The notes beneath the pieces were generated by a model. The model searched no databases. It had not been told where the DNA came from and saw only the letters and a list, made by a program, of their open reading frames with translations. The translations under genes and the position numbers were made by a program. A stretch of 55,672 bases of DNA from Basidiobolus ranarum (taxonomy: Eukaryota; Basidiobolomycota; Basidiobolomycetes; Basidiobolales). Shown piece by piece: positions 10,894-21,202 of the stretch. Every line of letters starts with the position of its first letter. The stretch's first letter is position 1. The DNA is taken from assembly GCA_040143965.1 (NCBI GenBank), contig JASJQH010006887.1, positions 1-55,672 on the forward strand. The letters are read 5' to 3'.

Positions 10894-12210
10894 ATGTCTT
10901 TGACTAACAGTGTTAGACATGGAAGAAATGGCGGTCTTACCATAGTGCTAAAGCTTGGAACATCTTCTATCTGTGATGAGGTTACTCAATTCCCATTGTT
11001 AGCCACGTTGTCTAGCATGGTGGAAACCATTATCAAGTTACAGAAAATGGGTCATCGTGTGGTTTTGGTGACTAGTGGTGCTGTTGGCGTAGGTTTAAGA
11101 AGACTAGATATTCCCGTGAAGCCCTCCGAGTTGGCCAAGAAACAGGTAACACTACGCTGTTAACTGTTTGACCGACATAAAACCTGACTCTACTTTTTTC
11201 AACGTTAGGCCATTGCTGCAGTTGGTCAAGGTAGACTGATGAGTTTATATGACAATCTCTTTGGACAGTTCAACCAACCTATTGCACAGATACTTCTCAC
11301 CAAAAGTGATTTAGCTCAGGTAAGTGAACACTTTATAGTATATCAAACTAGATATTCTTCTCATATACCCATTAAATAGAGAAGTAGGTATTTAAATGCT
11401 CGTAATACCTTTGAAGAGCTTTTCAATATGAACGTACTTCCAATCGTAAATGAGAATGATACTGTGAGTGTGGCAGAGATTCGATTCGGAGATAACGATA
11501 CACTTAGTGCGATCACAGCTGGTATCATTCATGCTGATTATCTTTTCCTTTTGACTGATGTGGATTGTCTTTACACTGACAATCCACGCACCAATCCATC
11601 AGCACTTCCAGTAAAGGTGGTTGATGATATTGGTGAACTGAAGAAAGAGATCGTTGTCACTGATCCTGGTAGCGCATTAGGTACCGGTGGGATGGTCACC
11701 AAACTTGTTGCCGCTGAATTGGCCACCGCAGCTGGGGTTACAACCATCATTACCCGCGGATCCCAACCCGAGCGAGTGTTCGAGATCATCGACTGCCTTC
11801 AAAATGAAAGCATCAAACCCCCACCTTTGCATACACGCTTTGTAGCAAAGCATAACCCCATGCTGGATAGAAAATGGTGGATTTTACATGGACTTTACAA
11901 TGCTGGTTCAGTGGTTGTAGATCTTGGGGCCAAAGCGGCATTAACTCAGCATAAAAGCAGTCTTTTCGCGGCCGGGATTGTGCGTGTAGATGGGCATTTC
12001 AATGCAAACCAAGCGATCAGGATTATTTATGAGCAAATCAAACCTGATGGTACTAAAGAGTCGGTGATTTTGGCTAAAGGATTAGTCAACTACTCGAGTG
12101 TAGAGATCAACATCATCAAGGGATGTAAAAGCTCCCAATTCTCTGATCTGTTAGGTTATGTTGACTCTCCATGTATTGTTGATAGAGAGAATTTGGCTCG
12201 CTTGATTTAG
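10894..12210 (+). CDS. PRO1: Glutamate 5-kinase with PUA domain
   Basis: Phosphorylates L-glutamate to gamma-glutamyl phosphate, the first step of proline synthesis. Three exons (10894-11145, 11209-11319, 11380-12210) give 397 residues. The amino-acid kinase domain (about 14-270) has VLKLGTSSI, VTSGAVGVG, NENDTVS and the family signature GTGGMVTKLVAAELATAAG. The C-terminal PUA domain (about 305-390) includes SSLFAAGIVRVDG and AKGLVNYSSVEI. Yeast Pro1 is similar in length (428) and architecture. Unlike animal P5CS it is not fused to gamma-glutamyl phosphate reductase. A TATATATA run about 15-25 bp before the ATG (10875-10884) is close for a TATA box. It converges on the Gtr2 gene. Confidence 0.95.
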
Positions 12211-12484
12211 ATGTTAGGGTAGTGATGTAGACGCGTGACGCGTGTAACAAATTTAGAAAGTTATTAAACACAATAGAATTAATATATATGTAATAATGAT
12301 CCATTTAATTGCTTTATTATGCATGCGTATTGAAGTAGTCGCATCATTTGAATCTCATGGATGTTCGACTACAATTAGAACTACGAGATCCATGATATGA
12401 TGGACGACATTGCTAGAGGGGAAGAGGAATTTAAATGTGTATGTGGCAGGAATAGTATTGTGAAGTCAGGTCATTGCACGCTAG

Positions 12485-14252
12485 TTAGCTTTGTTCTTCT
12501 TCAAACACGTCATTTTTCATGTGTTCTGCAGTTCTTCGCCTCACTTCAAACACCTCGAGTATAGCATCCTTAAAGCAGTGGAAATTATAGTCCAACAACC
12601 CATGCTTTTCAAAGTTCTCGGAGCGTAGAAGACAAACAAGAGACAGGTATCTAGAATGGATTCATAAGGTGAACAAGTTGATGATGTATTATGTAGCAAG
12701 CATCCTTACTTGTTGACTTCTCTAAGATAGAGCACCATTCCATTGTTGAGTTTGATCAAGGAAAAAGCTTCATTATCTGCGCCAGTTTGGTCTGATGTTC
12801 CTTCGCCATCACCCTCCACTTCTCTTTCCTCAGGAATACTCTCCCTTCGACTATCCGGTGTGGGCCTATATTTAAGGATGAATAAAAGCACGGTCAGAGT
12901 GAGGAGTAATACAAACATGTCTTACCCATAAATGCAAGAGATGTCAATAATCACGTCAATCATATCACTGCAAATTTCGTATGATTGCATGTCAACAGGA
13001 GAACTGTCAGTAGCAACATATATCTTACTAACAACATCAAATAGGAAAGCCTTCTCGATCCCCGAGTTCTAGAAATATCGCTACATGTTAAATACCAGTG
13101 TTACAGCAACAAAGATAAAAATTCATGATGTTCCTACCGAGCATAAGATGTTGAGAAGATTCTCAAGAGTTGGAAGTTGCGGTATGAGCTTTTGGATTAC
13201 TTTACTGAAAGCTTCATAGATGGAGTGATCGTATATACTAGTTAAATAGAAACTTAGATGAATATTGTCTAGTCCGGCATCGGTCAGCTCATCCATGGTA
13301 CGTTGTTGTATATCTCGTTGAGTATCTATAACAGAATAATCAATTGATGAGAAACTGAAATATGATACTATCGGAAGTAAAAGTGAAGGCTTACCAATTC
13401 TATAATCATCTGACAGACCATCTACTTTGTGAATAAAAACCTCAAACTTAATGTTAGGATTTACTCTGTAAGCCCTTACAACGGTCATATGAAGTTTGGA
13501 CAATGCTTCAATATAATCGTCCTAACATTTCCAATAAATCGTCCGTAAACAAAAATGAATCTTGAATAACAAAGTTGATAAAAAGTAACCTGAGCATCGA
13601 TAACAAATACAAGAGCCCCAACTTGTCCGAAAATAGCGTCTGAATCAAAAGCCGGATCAAAGAAATCTATCTGACCCGGAAAATCCCAGACTTGAAATTC
13701 GATAAAAGAGCTAACGAAGAAGTATAGTATAGTGAGATAATTGAACTAAACATCTTCAGGGAAAATATTTCTTTCTAGTGACTTACATGATATTATCTTT
13801 AACTACTTTACTAGTACTTTCAAGAAATAAAGTCTCATTGGGGGACATTTTGTGAAAGACCACTTTCTGAATACTAGATTTTCCGCTTCTATTATATTCA
13901 ACGAAAAGAGAAATGAATTGGTTTTAACAAGTAAAGTAGCTTTCACAATTCTTGAATAAAAACCGACCTGCGAAGACCCATCAACAGTAAACGGGGCTTA
14001 TGGTCTTTGTTCAAATCTTCAATAAACTCCTCACCCAAACTGCCAATCGAAATTTAGTTAGTTGAAACATCTTTAGTAAATGTTAAAGAGCTCTCAAGTC
14101 AAAGAAGGTTGAAATTATAAATATACCCTATATCATTATGGTAAGGGGAATGGTAAAACTCATCGTCTGAATACTGAGAAGCAATATATTAGTATCGCTA
14201 TGGCATACTCTGGTTTATTAAGCAACTAGCAAAAAGTACGTACAACTGACAT
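12485..14252 (-). CDS. GTR2: Rag-family GTPase (RagC/D, Gtr2 type)
   Basis: Small GTPase that forms a vacuolar heterodimer with Gtr1/RagA and signals amino-acid sufficiency to TORC1. Ten exons: 14244-14252, 14127-14173, 13968-14039, 13787-13888, 13590-13710, 13395-13521, 13138-13325, 12926-13068, 12710-12865, 12485-12650; 376 residues. The P-loop is GLRRSGKS (40-47). [12 protein letters not shown] supplies the G3/switch II region, where Gtr2/RagC proteins have FPGQ. HKVDG is the G4 motif. The C-terminal roadblock-like domain starts near residue 215, with a Glu/Gly/Ser-rich insertion ([18 protein letters not shown]) inside it. The first coding exon is only nine bases. All ten exons close in phase. 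Confidence 0.93.
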
Positions 14253-14538
14253 GGTAGTCAAGAGACTTGTCAACTATGCTGTAGGAGTTTTATTAAGGAT
14301 TAAGCATCAATTATTTTAGGAAATTGTATATCAACCCAGATCTCGGATTTTAGAATTTATTCGATTCATTCACACCACACTAACTAAACATAAGCATATA
14401 AGCAAATGGCAACCGAGAATAGCATTAAATTAAATTGATTGAATTTTATCGAGTAGTTTTTATAAGTCAGAGTCTAGGGAAATACAAAACTTTACGACAA
14501 AGGGTTAAGATGTATTAAGAATGCTTTTGGGTAATATT

Positions 14539-15723
14539 CTAAGCGCCCATGGCCTCTTCGAGATTCTTGATAAGAGCTGGCATCTTGGACTTATGAATGA
14601 TCATAAACTTACGGGAAGGAGCGATACCATAATCTTGGAAAGCGCGCTTTGAATCAGCGACAGAGGTAGCCTGTGTGAATTTGAAATCTTGAACTAAATC
14701 GGCATGCTAGAAAGGAAGTTTCTTAAGTCCATATATCATTTTAAGCTATGCATTACAAAGATATATTTACTCTGCTTATGAGCTCATCCTCGGGGTGGAA
14801 GTAGAAGAGAATAGTATCGGCCTGGATAATATAAGTTAGCTCTGGAGAAATGATATATCGCTTTGTAGGCGAACACCTACCATCTTGCCCTTCTTTTTGG
14901 TATGAGTAGCAGGAATAGCCATTTCTTCTTCGTCTACTGTAGGGGCAACCTCCTTGTATGTTTTACTCAATAGGATGTAGTATTCAAACTCATATGGCTC
15001 TTTCTGTAATTCAAAGATATAATTACTTAATTGAACGACCAGGAGTTAGCCAGAAATACTCACGTCTTCAACAGCCCATTCGATCTCCTCTGCAAGCATC
15101 TTATACATAGGAGGTGCAGTTTGAGGAGGCATGTTGACCAGTCTATCAGTTAAAAGAAGACCAACATGTTGATTGGAGTCCTCTTTCAAAATAGTATTAA
15201 GCTTATCAAAAGCAGCATGATTCTTTTTACATTTAGCCAAAAGATACTCTTTGATTTGTTTCATACATTCCTTATCCTGATAAATAAAAAGAGAGTTAGT
15301 AATGTTGAGACAGCACCGAGAATTAAAGCATATCTCTACCTTATGAACATGCATATTAAGGACAGACATGAAAGCGTATGGGTCACCCTCTCCATCGACT
15401 TTGATGGTACTACCGATTAAAGGTTGGCCGATGATAAGCTCGGTAAGTTCTGAGAGATTGAATAATTCGTGGTCAGAACCGAACAGCTGTTTGAGTAGGT
15501 TCTTTATGGCGTGAAAGTCGATTTCCTTTGGATCAAAAAAGTCAAAGTCTACGTCTACAACGTCCTAACATTATGAGAAAGAAAAGGTAAGCTTATGGGA
15601 AGGAATACTATCCTTGGTAGAAATAGAATAGAGTACCGTCATATCCTCATCCTCATCACCGGAAATGTCCATAACATTCTCCTTCAATTTTGGCTCACGC
15701 TCACTAACTTTTCTTTTGCTCAT
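14539..15723 (-). CDS. BCP1: Bcp1/BCCIP family protein
   Basis: Homologue of yeast Bcp1 and human BCCIP. In yeast it is an essential nuclear chaperone of ribosomal protein uL14 (Rpl23) with an export role; BCCIP also contacts BRCA2 and p21. Six exons (15637-15723, 15340-15564, 15064-15276, 14881-15003, 14771-14821, 14539-14706) give 288 residues; yeast Bcp1 has 283. The N-terminus has a basic KRKVSEREPKLK stretch and an acidic DISGDEDEDM tail before the conserved VDVDFDFFDPKEIDFHAIK core. The GNAT-like fold is not obvious by eye, but the motifs LIGSTIKVDGEGDPYAFMSV and EPYEFEYYILLSKTY are typical of the family. The stop is 286 bp downstream of the Gtr2 start. Confidence 0.92.
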
Positions 15724-16364
15724 ATTTACCAAGTGACAACTAACACGAGCAATAATACAACATAAAAAATAGTGAAATCCAACCCAATTTTTTCGATTTT
15801 TTTCTTTTTTGATTTTATTCAAATCATGACCAGCGTTGAAACGATTTGTGATAAGCATACAGTCTAGCAAGTAATTGATTCTATAAAAAAATCTTCCTAG
15901 TAATTCTAACCATTCGCATTCGCATTCGCAGTTAACTTCACATTTGTTTTACTCATGAGCGATCACATTGATCAATAGCTTCCAGTCAACATCAAATTGC
16001 GCAGCAAATGCGAGATGTTCACTTGAAGATTTCCATGTATCACCACGAATGATCATCTATACTTCGCGGCATAGTAGTCAAGTGACAACACGGTGGATTT
16101 ATTGATGACAAACACCATGTTCATAACACTAGTACAATAATATGCATTGTAAGAGAATAAACCAACTCCGGTCTTTAGTTTCTATTGAAAAGTAGCGATA
16201 TCTGAAGAAATAGTCGAGAGAGATATGGACAGTTAAGACATGCTGACCATGCTATGTGAGAAAAGAATTGAAATATGCCAACAAATACTAAGAGAAATAA
16301 AGGTCGAGGTTTGTCTAGTTCGAACAAATAGTTTAATGAAAAAAGTAAGAAGGTTCAGAATTCT
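15724..16364. other. Intergenic region with short CATTCG repeat
   Basis: 641 bp between the Bcp1 start and the SUMO stop, AT-rich, with no supported gene. A perfect three-copy hexamer (cattcg) lies at 15911-15928 and T-rich runs at 15785-15815, in the likely Bcp1 promoter. Confidence 0.5.
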
Positions 16365-16787
16365 TTAAAGGTAAGCGCCTCCGATTTGTTCGACCATGAC
16401 ATCAATCGAATCACCATCCTCCATTTCAAGCTGTCAAAAGATAACGCGTTAATCTACAGTGAAAGCTATTTCAACTAATACTCTATTCTCTACATACCTC
16501 GGAAGGGGTGTTATGAGGTTGGATACGGACTCCATCGTACAGGAAACGAACTGAAGAGACGGATTTACCTTGACGATCGCAATAAGCTTCCATCAGTTTT
16601 TTTAAAGCGGTAGTACGCTTGATTTTGAAAAACACTTCGTTGTGGTCCTAAGAGAAAAAAATTAACATGTGGATTAGAGCGAGGAAGGAAACAGGGGCTT
16701 GAAGCATCTGGTGCTTGTTGCACTTACGTTGCCTACGACTTTGAGATTAATATGCTCGGTACTTTCTTTCTTATCTACGTCAGACAT
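16365..16787 (-). CDS. SMT3: SUMO (ubiquitin-like modifier)
   Basis: Small ubiquitin-like modifier conjugated to lysines by Aos1/Uba2 and Ubc9. Three exons (16728-16787, 16498-16647, 16365-16430) give 91 residues. The short charged N-terminal tail is followed by a beta-grasp fold (INLKVVGNDHNEVFFKIKRTT, LYDGVRIQPHNTPSELEMEDGD). It ends GG-AYL, so a Ulp-type protease must remove three residues to expose G88. The D-Q-H-N of the NEVFFKIK edge strand (SIM-binding groove) is as in Smt3/SUMO. Divergent from TAF8 with about 420 bp between starts. Confidence 0.96.
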
Positions 16788-17207
16788 CTTTAGAATTCAA
16801 TAACTTGTGAACGAAGCGATTTTACTGTTCAAGATGAAGTCTTGGGTTATAAATGCGTCCACAAAGAATCGCAAGCAGGATTGGTCAGCCAAATTAGGGG
16901 CGTTTTTCATTTGGGGGTACAAAAACATTCGCATATATCAATGATAACAAGCCAACTATGTACAAAGATGATTACATTGTTGATTAATCCTTGTGCTAAT
17001 CAGCTGAAGAGGCGGATTTATTTTTAATTATCAGGAGCGCGATTCTTCAAGGATTTTTTTTTGTTCAATAGTTAATCACAGCTTGACAGTTCAGTCAAGA
17101 GTCTAAGAATTCCTTGATCTCGCGTTTGAATACGGAGTGGCCGCGTAACACTACTATTGTCTTCTGAGTCTTGTCTTGTTGAGAAGGCACCACTTCAATC
17201 AACGTCG
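16788..17207. other. Shared promoter region SUMO / TAF8
   Basis: 420 bp between the two start codons. It contains T-rich and AT-rich runs but no clear TATA element in either direction. Nothing else recognised. Confidence 0.5.
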
Positions 17208-18132
17208 ATGACATCTACGCTTTATTTAGAATATACCAAAAAAATCATCGCACTTATATGTAAAGAAATAGGATTTGACAGTATATCAGCCTCTGCTCTA
17301 GACGCTCTTTTAGATGCTGCACCTTTATGTACGAGCTTTTGCACAATTTTCCGATGGTTGATTGATATTTGAAACTGACGATCGCACTCATTGTATTAAA
17401 CTTCACAGATATACAGGAACTCCTTGCTACATCTCACGCATATGCAGAGTTATCTTCTCGCACTCGGCCCAATGTTAATGATTTAGCTTTCACTTTTGCT
17501 GATATGGGTATTGATTTGAGCGAGTTAGAGACTTTCATGCATTCCTTTAAGCATATAACCTTCCCAGCACTAAGTATGTGTTGCTCTTTTGCACATTAAA
17601 TCCAGTTCCCTTTACATTTACCACAACTCAAACTTTTCCTTATTCTCTATTTGCCTTAGTCGAGTATAATGAGGCTCATAAGAATGCTACCGATTCTGCG
17701 TTTTTTGATGAGAAACACGATTCGCTTACAGACGATGAAGAGTCCGAACCTTTTCCTGAGTATATACCTAAACATATGCCACCATTTCCAAGTACACATA
17801 CTTTTAAACAAACACCGGTAAGCGCTGCACTCACTTGATATCGTTAATATACTCCAAAACACTTGCTGATTAAAGCATTCCATTCAAAGGTATTACCGCA
17901 ACGACCTGAAGATCCCAATAAGCTACGCGAATTGAATACAGAGCAAACAAGGCTAGTTGAAGGCAATCTTAAGAGATTGTTAATGTCATCCAACAACACA
18001 GACAACATCAATCAAAATGGTATCCTGGGTTCCTTTAGTACGGAGCTTTTCCCGATTGTAAACTACGAGTTGGCAAAACTTCGGCAACTGAGGAAGAAGG
18101 GGACAAAGTCGAAGCGACCACGTACGGAATAA
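17208..18132 (+). CDS. TAF8: TFIID subunit TAF8
   Basis: Histone-fold subunit of TFIID that pairs with TAF10. Four exons (17208-17328, 17409-17573, 17660-17817, 17890-18132) give 228 residues. The N-terminal histone fold (about 5-80) reads KKIIALICKEIGFDSISASA, ..YIQELLATSHAYAELSSR, and PNVNDLAFTFADMGID. The TAF8-specific motif (PPFPSTHTFKQTPV) follows at about residue 135-150, then a charged helical region and a C-terminal KKGTKSKRPR stretch that can serve as a nuclear signal. The ATG at 17208 is the first in frame; the frame is open upstream but has no earlier ATG. The protein is short compared with the human homologue (310) but has both diagnostic parts. Confidence 0.93.
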
Positions 18133-18886
18133 GATGCTACAACTTGACCCGTCCTAAACTTCACTATTCAACCACTTCTCAACCATAAATGTGTAAATAC
18201 TCCCACTACCACAATACATCTTTGATATTGAATAGAAAATAATGAAACAGCCAATCGTTACTTCTGTCCATTTCCTTTGTGAATCCAGAGTTTATCGCAA
18301 GGTTCATTGTTACGAGATTTCACCTCTAAACGCAATGCGTTGGTTGTATAACTTGAAAATATATCTTCAACAAACCCATCTTTGCATTAGGATCACCTTA
18401 CCTTTGGGCTTGTGTAAGTTGATACGTATGTGGAGTTGCTATTAATCCCCCCCCCAACTTCTTAAGAATCGATCAATTTAATCATTTATTTTCCTTTGAA
18501 ATAAACCGCTTATATCGCTTGTTCTTAAGGAATACAATACGATGTAGGGTTCTTTAAACAATCACACTTATTAATACCTGCAACACGAACGATTGCTGCA
18601 CGGAATGTGGCAGTTCGGGTGATTTATTGATGCTCACCACCATGCTCTCTCCTACCTTCCCCTGCTTTCATTACAACGCTAGCCATCTTTTCCACTGGGA
18701 CTACGGAAAAAGAAATCCATCTAGAGAATACCGCAGCAGTCATTGGTGTCACACACTCGCACTCTGCCACGATTTAATAAGATAATGAATGCGGATGAAC
18801 TCAGTAATTATAGAAATTTTTCCAATAAAGATTGATTTTGAAATTGACCAGTCTTCTGAACAAGCTATCCTTTCAAATTAGAAGAG
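18133..18886. other. Intergenic region, no supported gene
   Basis: 754 bp between TAF8 and the peptidyl-tRNA hydrolase gene, both plus strand. It holds a C9 run near 18447 and AT-rich sequence near 18470-18500. An ATG ORF at 18242-18445 (67 codons) has no recognisable content. Confidence 0.4.
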
Positions 18887-19822
18887 ATGAGTAGAAAATT
18901 ACTAGTACCGTATCGTATAGTTTACACATTATCCTCAAAATACCTATGTTACAAGAGGACTTATTATATTTATCTCCCTCTTAGATTACGGGTTTAGGGA
19001 ACCAACCTTTTCCAGATACCCGACATAATATTGGTATGATGGTAGTAGACCATCTTGCTGAACGACTTGGTCTTTCTTGGAGTATACATAAACCTTGGAA
19101 AGCCCATGTAGCACGTATGACATGGTCTCAAACAAGTGTGTTCAAGTCTGGAAAGGAGAAACAAGAGTTGACTGAAAATATTGAACTTATTCTCCTTAAA
19201 CCTAAAGTTTTAATGAACCTAAGTGGAGTCTCTGTAGCAGCAGCAGGTATATGACCAAAGCGATTATATGGTACAATTTGGGTTCTTTAAGAGTCTAACC
19301 GTTTCTCCTTTTATCTATCACCAGTACGTGAGTTAAACTTACCCATAGCAAATCTACTTGTTCTTCATGATGATATGCAACGAGACCTGACAAAAATGAG
19401 TTTCAAACTTTCTGGAAGTGCCAAGTAAGGAATTTTGAAAAGAGAATTTATTCAAGATAATATTTGACCATAGAAACATTCTACCTTAGTGGACACAACG
19501 GTATTAAGTCCATCATTAACTTATTGAAGACCGATGTAAGTAGATTATGTAGAATATGGGGAATTTTTTTCATTCAATTTACCTGAATTCTTTCCATTTT
19601 TACCAGGAATTTCAACGACTTCGAATTGGTATCGGTAGACCACCCAAAGATGATCGTTCTCCTGCCATAGTATCCAAGTTTGTTCTGGGTAAATTCCGTC
19701 CAGGGGAGACTGATATTCTGGAATCACAAGTTTATCCACTTTGTACTGAACAAATCTCACAAAAGTTCAATGTCAACCTGGATCCCTCCTCACCACTTAT
19801 CTCCAAGGCATCAGCTGTTTAG
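18887..19822 (+). CDS. PTH1: Peptidyl-tRNA hydrolase (Pth1, bacterial type)
   Basis: Cleaves the ester bond of peptidyl-tRNA released from stalled ribosomes, recycling tRNA. Five exons (18887-18904, 18985-19246, 19325-19424, 19490-19535, 19607-19822) give 213 residues. The fold signature is complete: ITGLGNQPFPDTRHNIGMMVVD with N12 and the catalytic H20, LVLHDDM with the partner aspartate, SGSANGHNGIKS with the second tRNA-binding asparagine, and RLRIGIGRP. The first exon encodes only six residues (MSRKLL). No clear mitochondrial presequence is visible, although fungal Pth1 is usually mitochondrial. The 5'-most junction is the one I am least sure of; an upstream exon with a targeting signal cannot be excluded. 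Confidence 0.93.
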
Positions 19823-20240
19823 AAAGATACCCTTATTAATAGATATTAAGATAGTAATTATCCCCTCGGGATTTATAAGAAACATACCCGAACCCATTCA
19901 CCAACCTGATACTTGTTCATTCTTTAGACTTTTTCTAGTTTTTGAAGAGAAAGCAAACACATTAAATCATTCTTGCTCCCTTTTCTAATCACCGGTTATA
20001 CCTAGTTAGATAATCCACTAGTCCAAGTTAAAATTCAGTGTGAACTAGTGGTCGCCTATCCATTCACTAAAACCTATGATAAAAAGGATACATCAAATTC
20101 GGTCCATTTGTAACTCTAACTATAAGCCAATCGAATTCCAAGATTAGAAATTGGTAAAAAAATGTAAACAAACAACAAAACCAACCACACTTTCCTTGTC
20201 GTCGCTTCAAACTACTCCTCTATTGTAAAGTAACTCATAA
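19823..20240. other. Intergenic spacer
   Basis: 418 bp between Pth1 and the Siva-like gene, both plus strand. AT-rich; a run of CA/A-rich sequence (20160-20215) lies just before the Siva-like start. No gene seen. Confidence 0.5.
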
Positions 20241-20750
20241 ATGTTGGGAACTACACAACCTTCTGGTAAAGGAAAGAGAAAGAACCCTTTCGAGGAAGAA
20301 GCCTCTTCAAAAGGAAAGAATGTCCCTATTAGAACGCCAAAGAATGCCGTGTATGGTAGGTGTTAACCCGATACTACCTACCTTCTGATACACTAAGTTA
20401 AAGTTTTTCCCCTTTGTCTTTAGCGCGGACTAGACTATTACTATTTCATGGTCAGAAGAGACTCGCCAGAAAGGATGCTACCACCGAACATATTGTTGAA
20501 GCTCCTTGCTCACATTGTAAAAAGAGAAATGAAGTGACCAAGTGTAATTTCTGCGAACAAAAGATATGCGAAGAATGTTCAGGCCTCTGTAAAAAGTGTG
20601 AAATGGAATTTTGCTCTCTATGTTCGGTCAAAGAGTAAGTTTCTTATGAGTCATATATGAGATATATAATTTGCCACCTAACTTTTCTTCTTAATGCCCA
20701 GGTACGATGTTGAGGGAGATTTCGTTGTATGTCTTAGTTGTAATGATTGA
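20241..20750 (+). CDS. Siva-like cysteine-rich zinc-binding protein
   Basis: Three exons (20241-20355, 20424-20634, 20702-20750) give 124 residues ending in TGA. The N-terminal 35 residues are basic and contain NPFEEE. A helix TRLLLFHGQKRL (41-52) matches the equivalent segment of animal Siva (KTKRLLFLG). The C-terminal half has twelve cysteines in six pairs: C67/C70, C79/C82, C87/C90, C94/C97, C102/C105, C119/C122, spaced as in the Siva C-terminal zinc region. In animals Siva acts in CD27/TNF-receptor and p53-linked signalling and binds ubiquitin-pathway proteins; its role in a fungus is unknown. An unrelated small zinc-ribbon protein with the same spacing is the alternative. Confidence 0.75.
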
Positions 20751-21202
20751 ACAGTAAATGATGATGTATACAAGGTTCTTTTCGTCGAATTCTTTTGTCC
20801 TATTGATTCGAGAGTACATATGGTATTACAAATAATTATCGCATTCCTGGAATATTTCCCATCTTATAACTCATGCACCCACCCTACCGCCGTTAAAGTT
20901 AACCACTTCTAAGCATGTCTTCACACTTCCATAAAAAAGATTTGTTCAAACTGGAACTTGGCACATGTATCATTATCATTTACTCATTGCTCTCGCATTA
21001 CATTTATCAAGTCAAAAAACAAAATAAAGGAGAGATATGTATGTTGAAAAAGGCAAGAATTATTAGCTAAAGTTAAGTTGAAATAAGTGTAATCAAGGAC
21101 ATCGGTATGAATAGTTTACTAAAGGGAGGGTGGAGAATGACTCTTTAAACATGGAATGTGATATATGGGTGGGGTATATATTTTCAAATACTGGGTGTAC
21201 AT
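20751..21202. other. Convergent intergenic region
   Basis: 452 bp between the 3' ends of the Siva-like gene and the PH-domain gene. AT-rich 3'-UTR-like sequence; no gene or repeat seen. Confidence 0.5.

Noticed and set aside
18242-18445. 67-codon ATG ORF downstream of TAF8
   Set aside because: Composition is not coding-like, no family, and it lies in a likely 3' flank.
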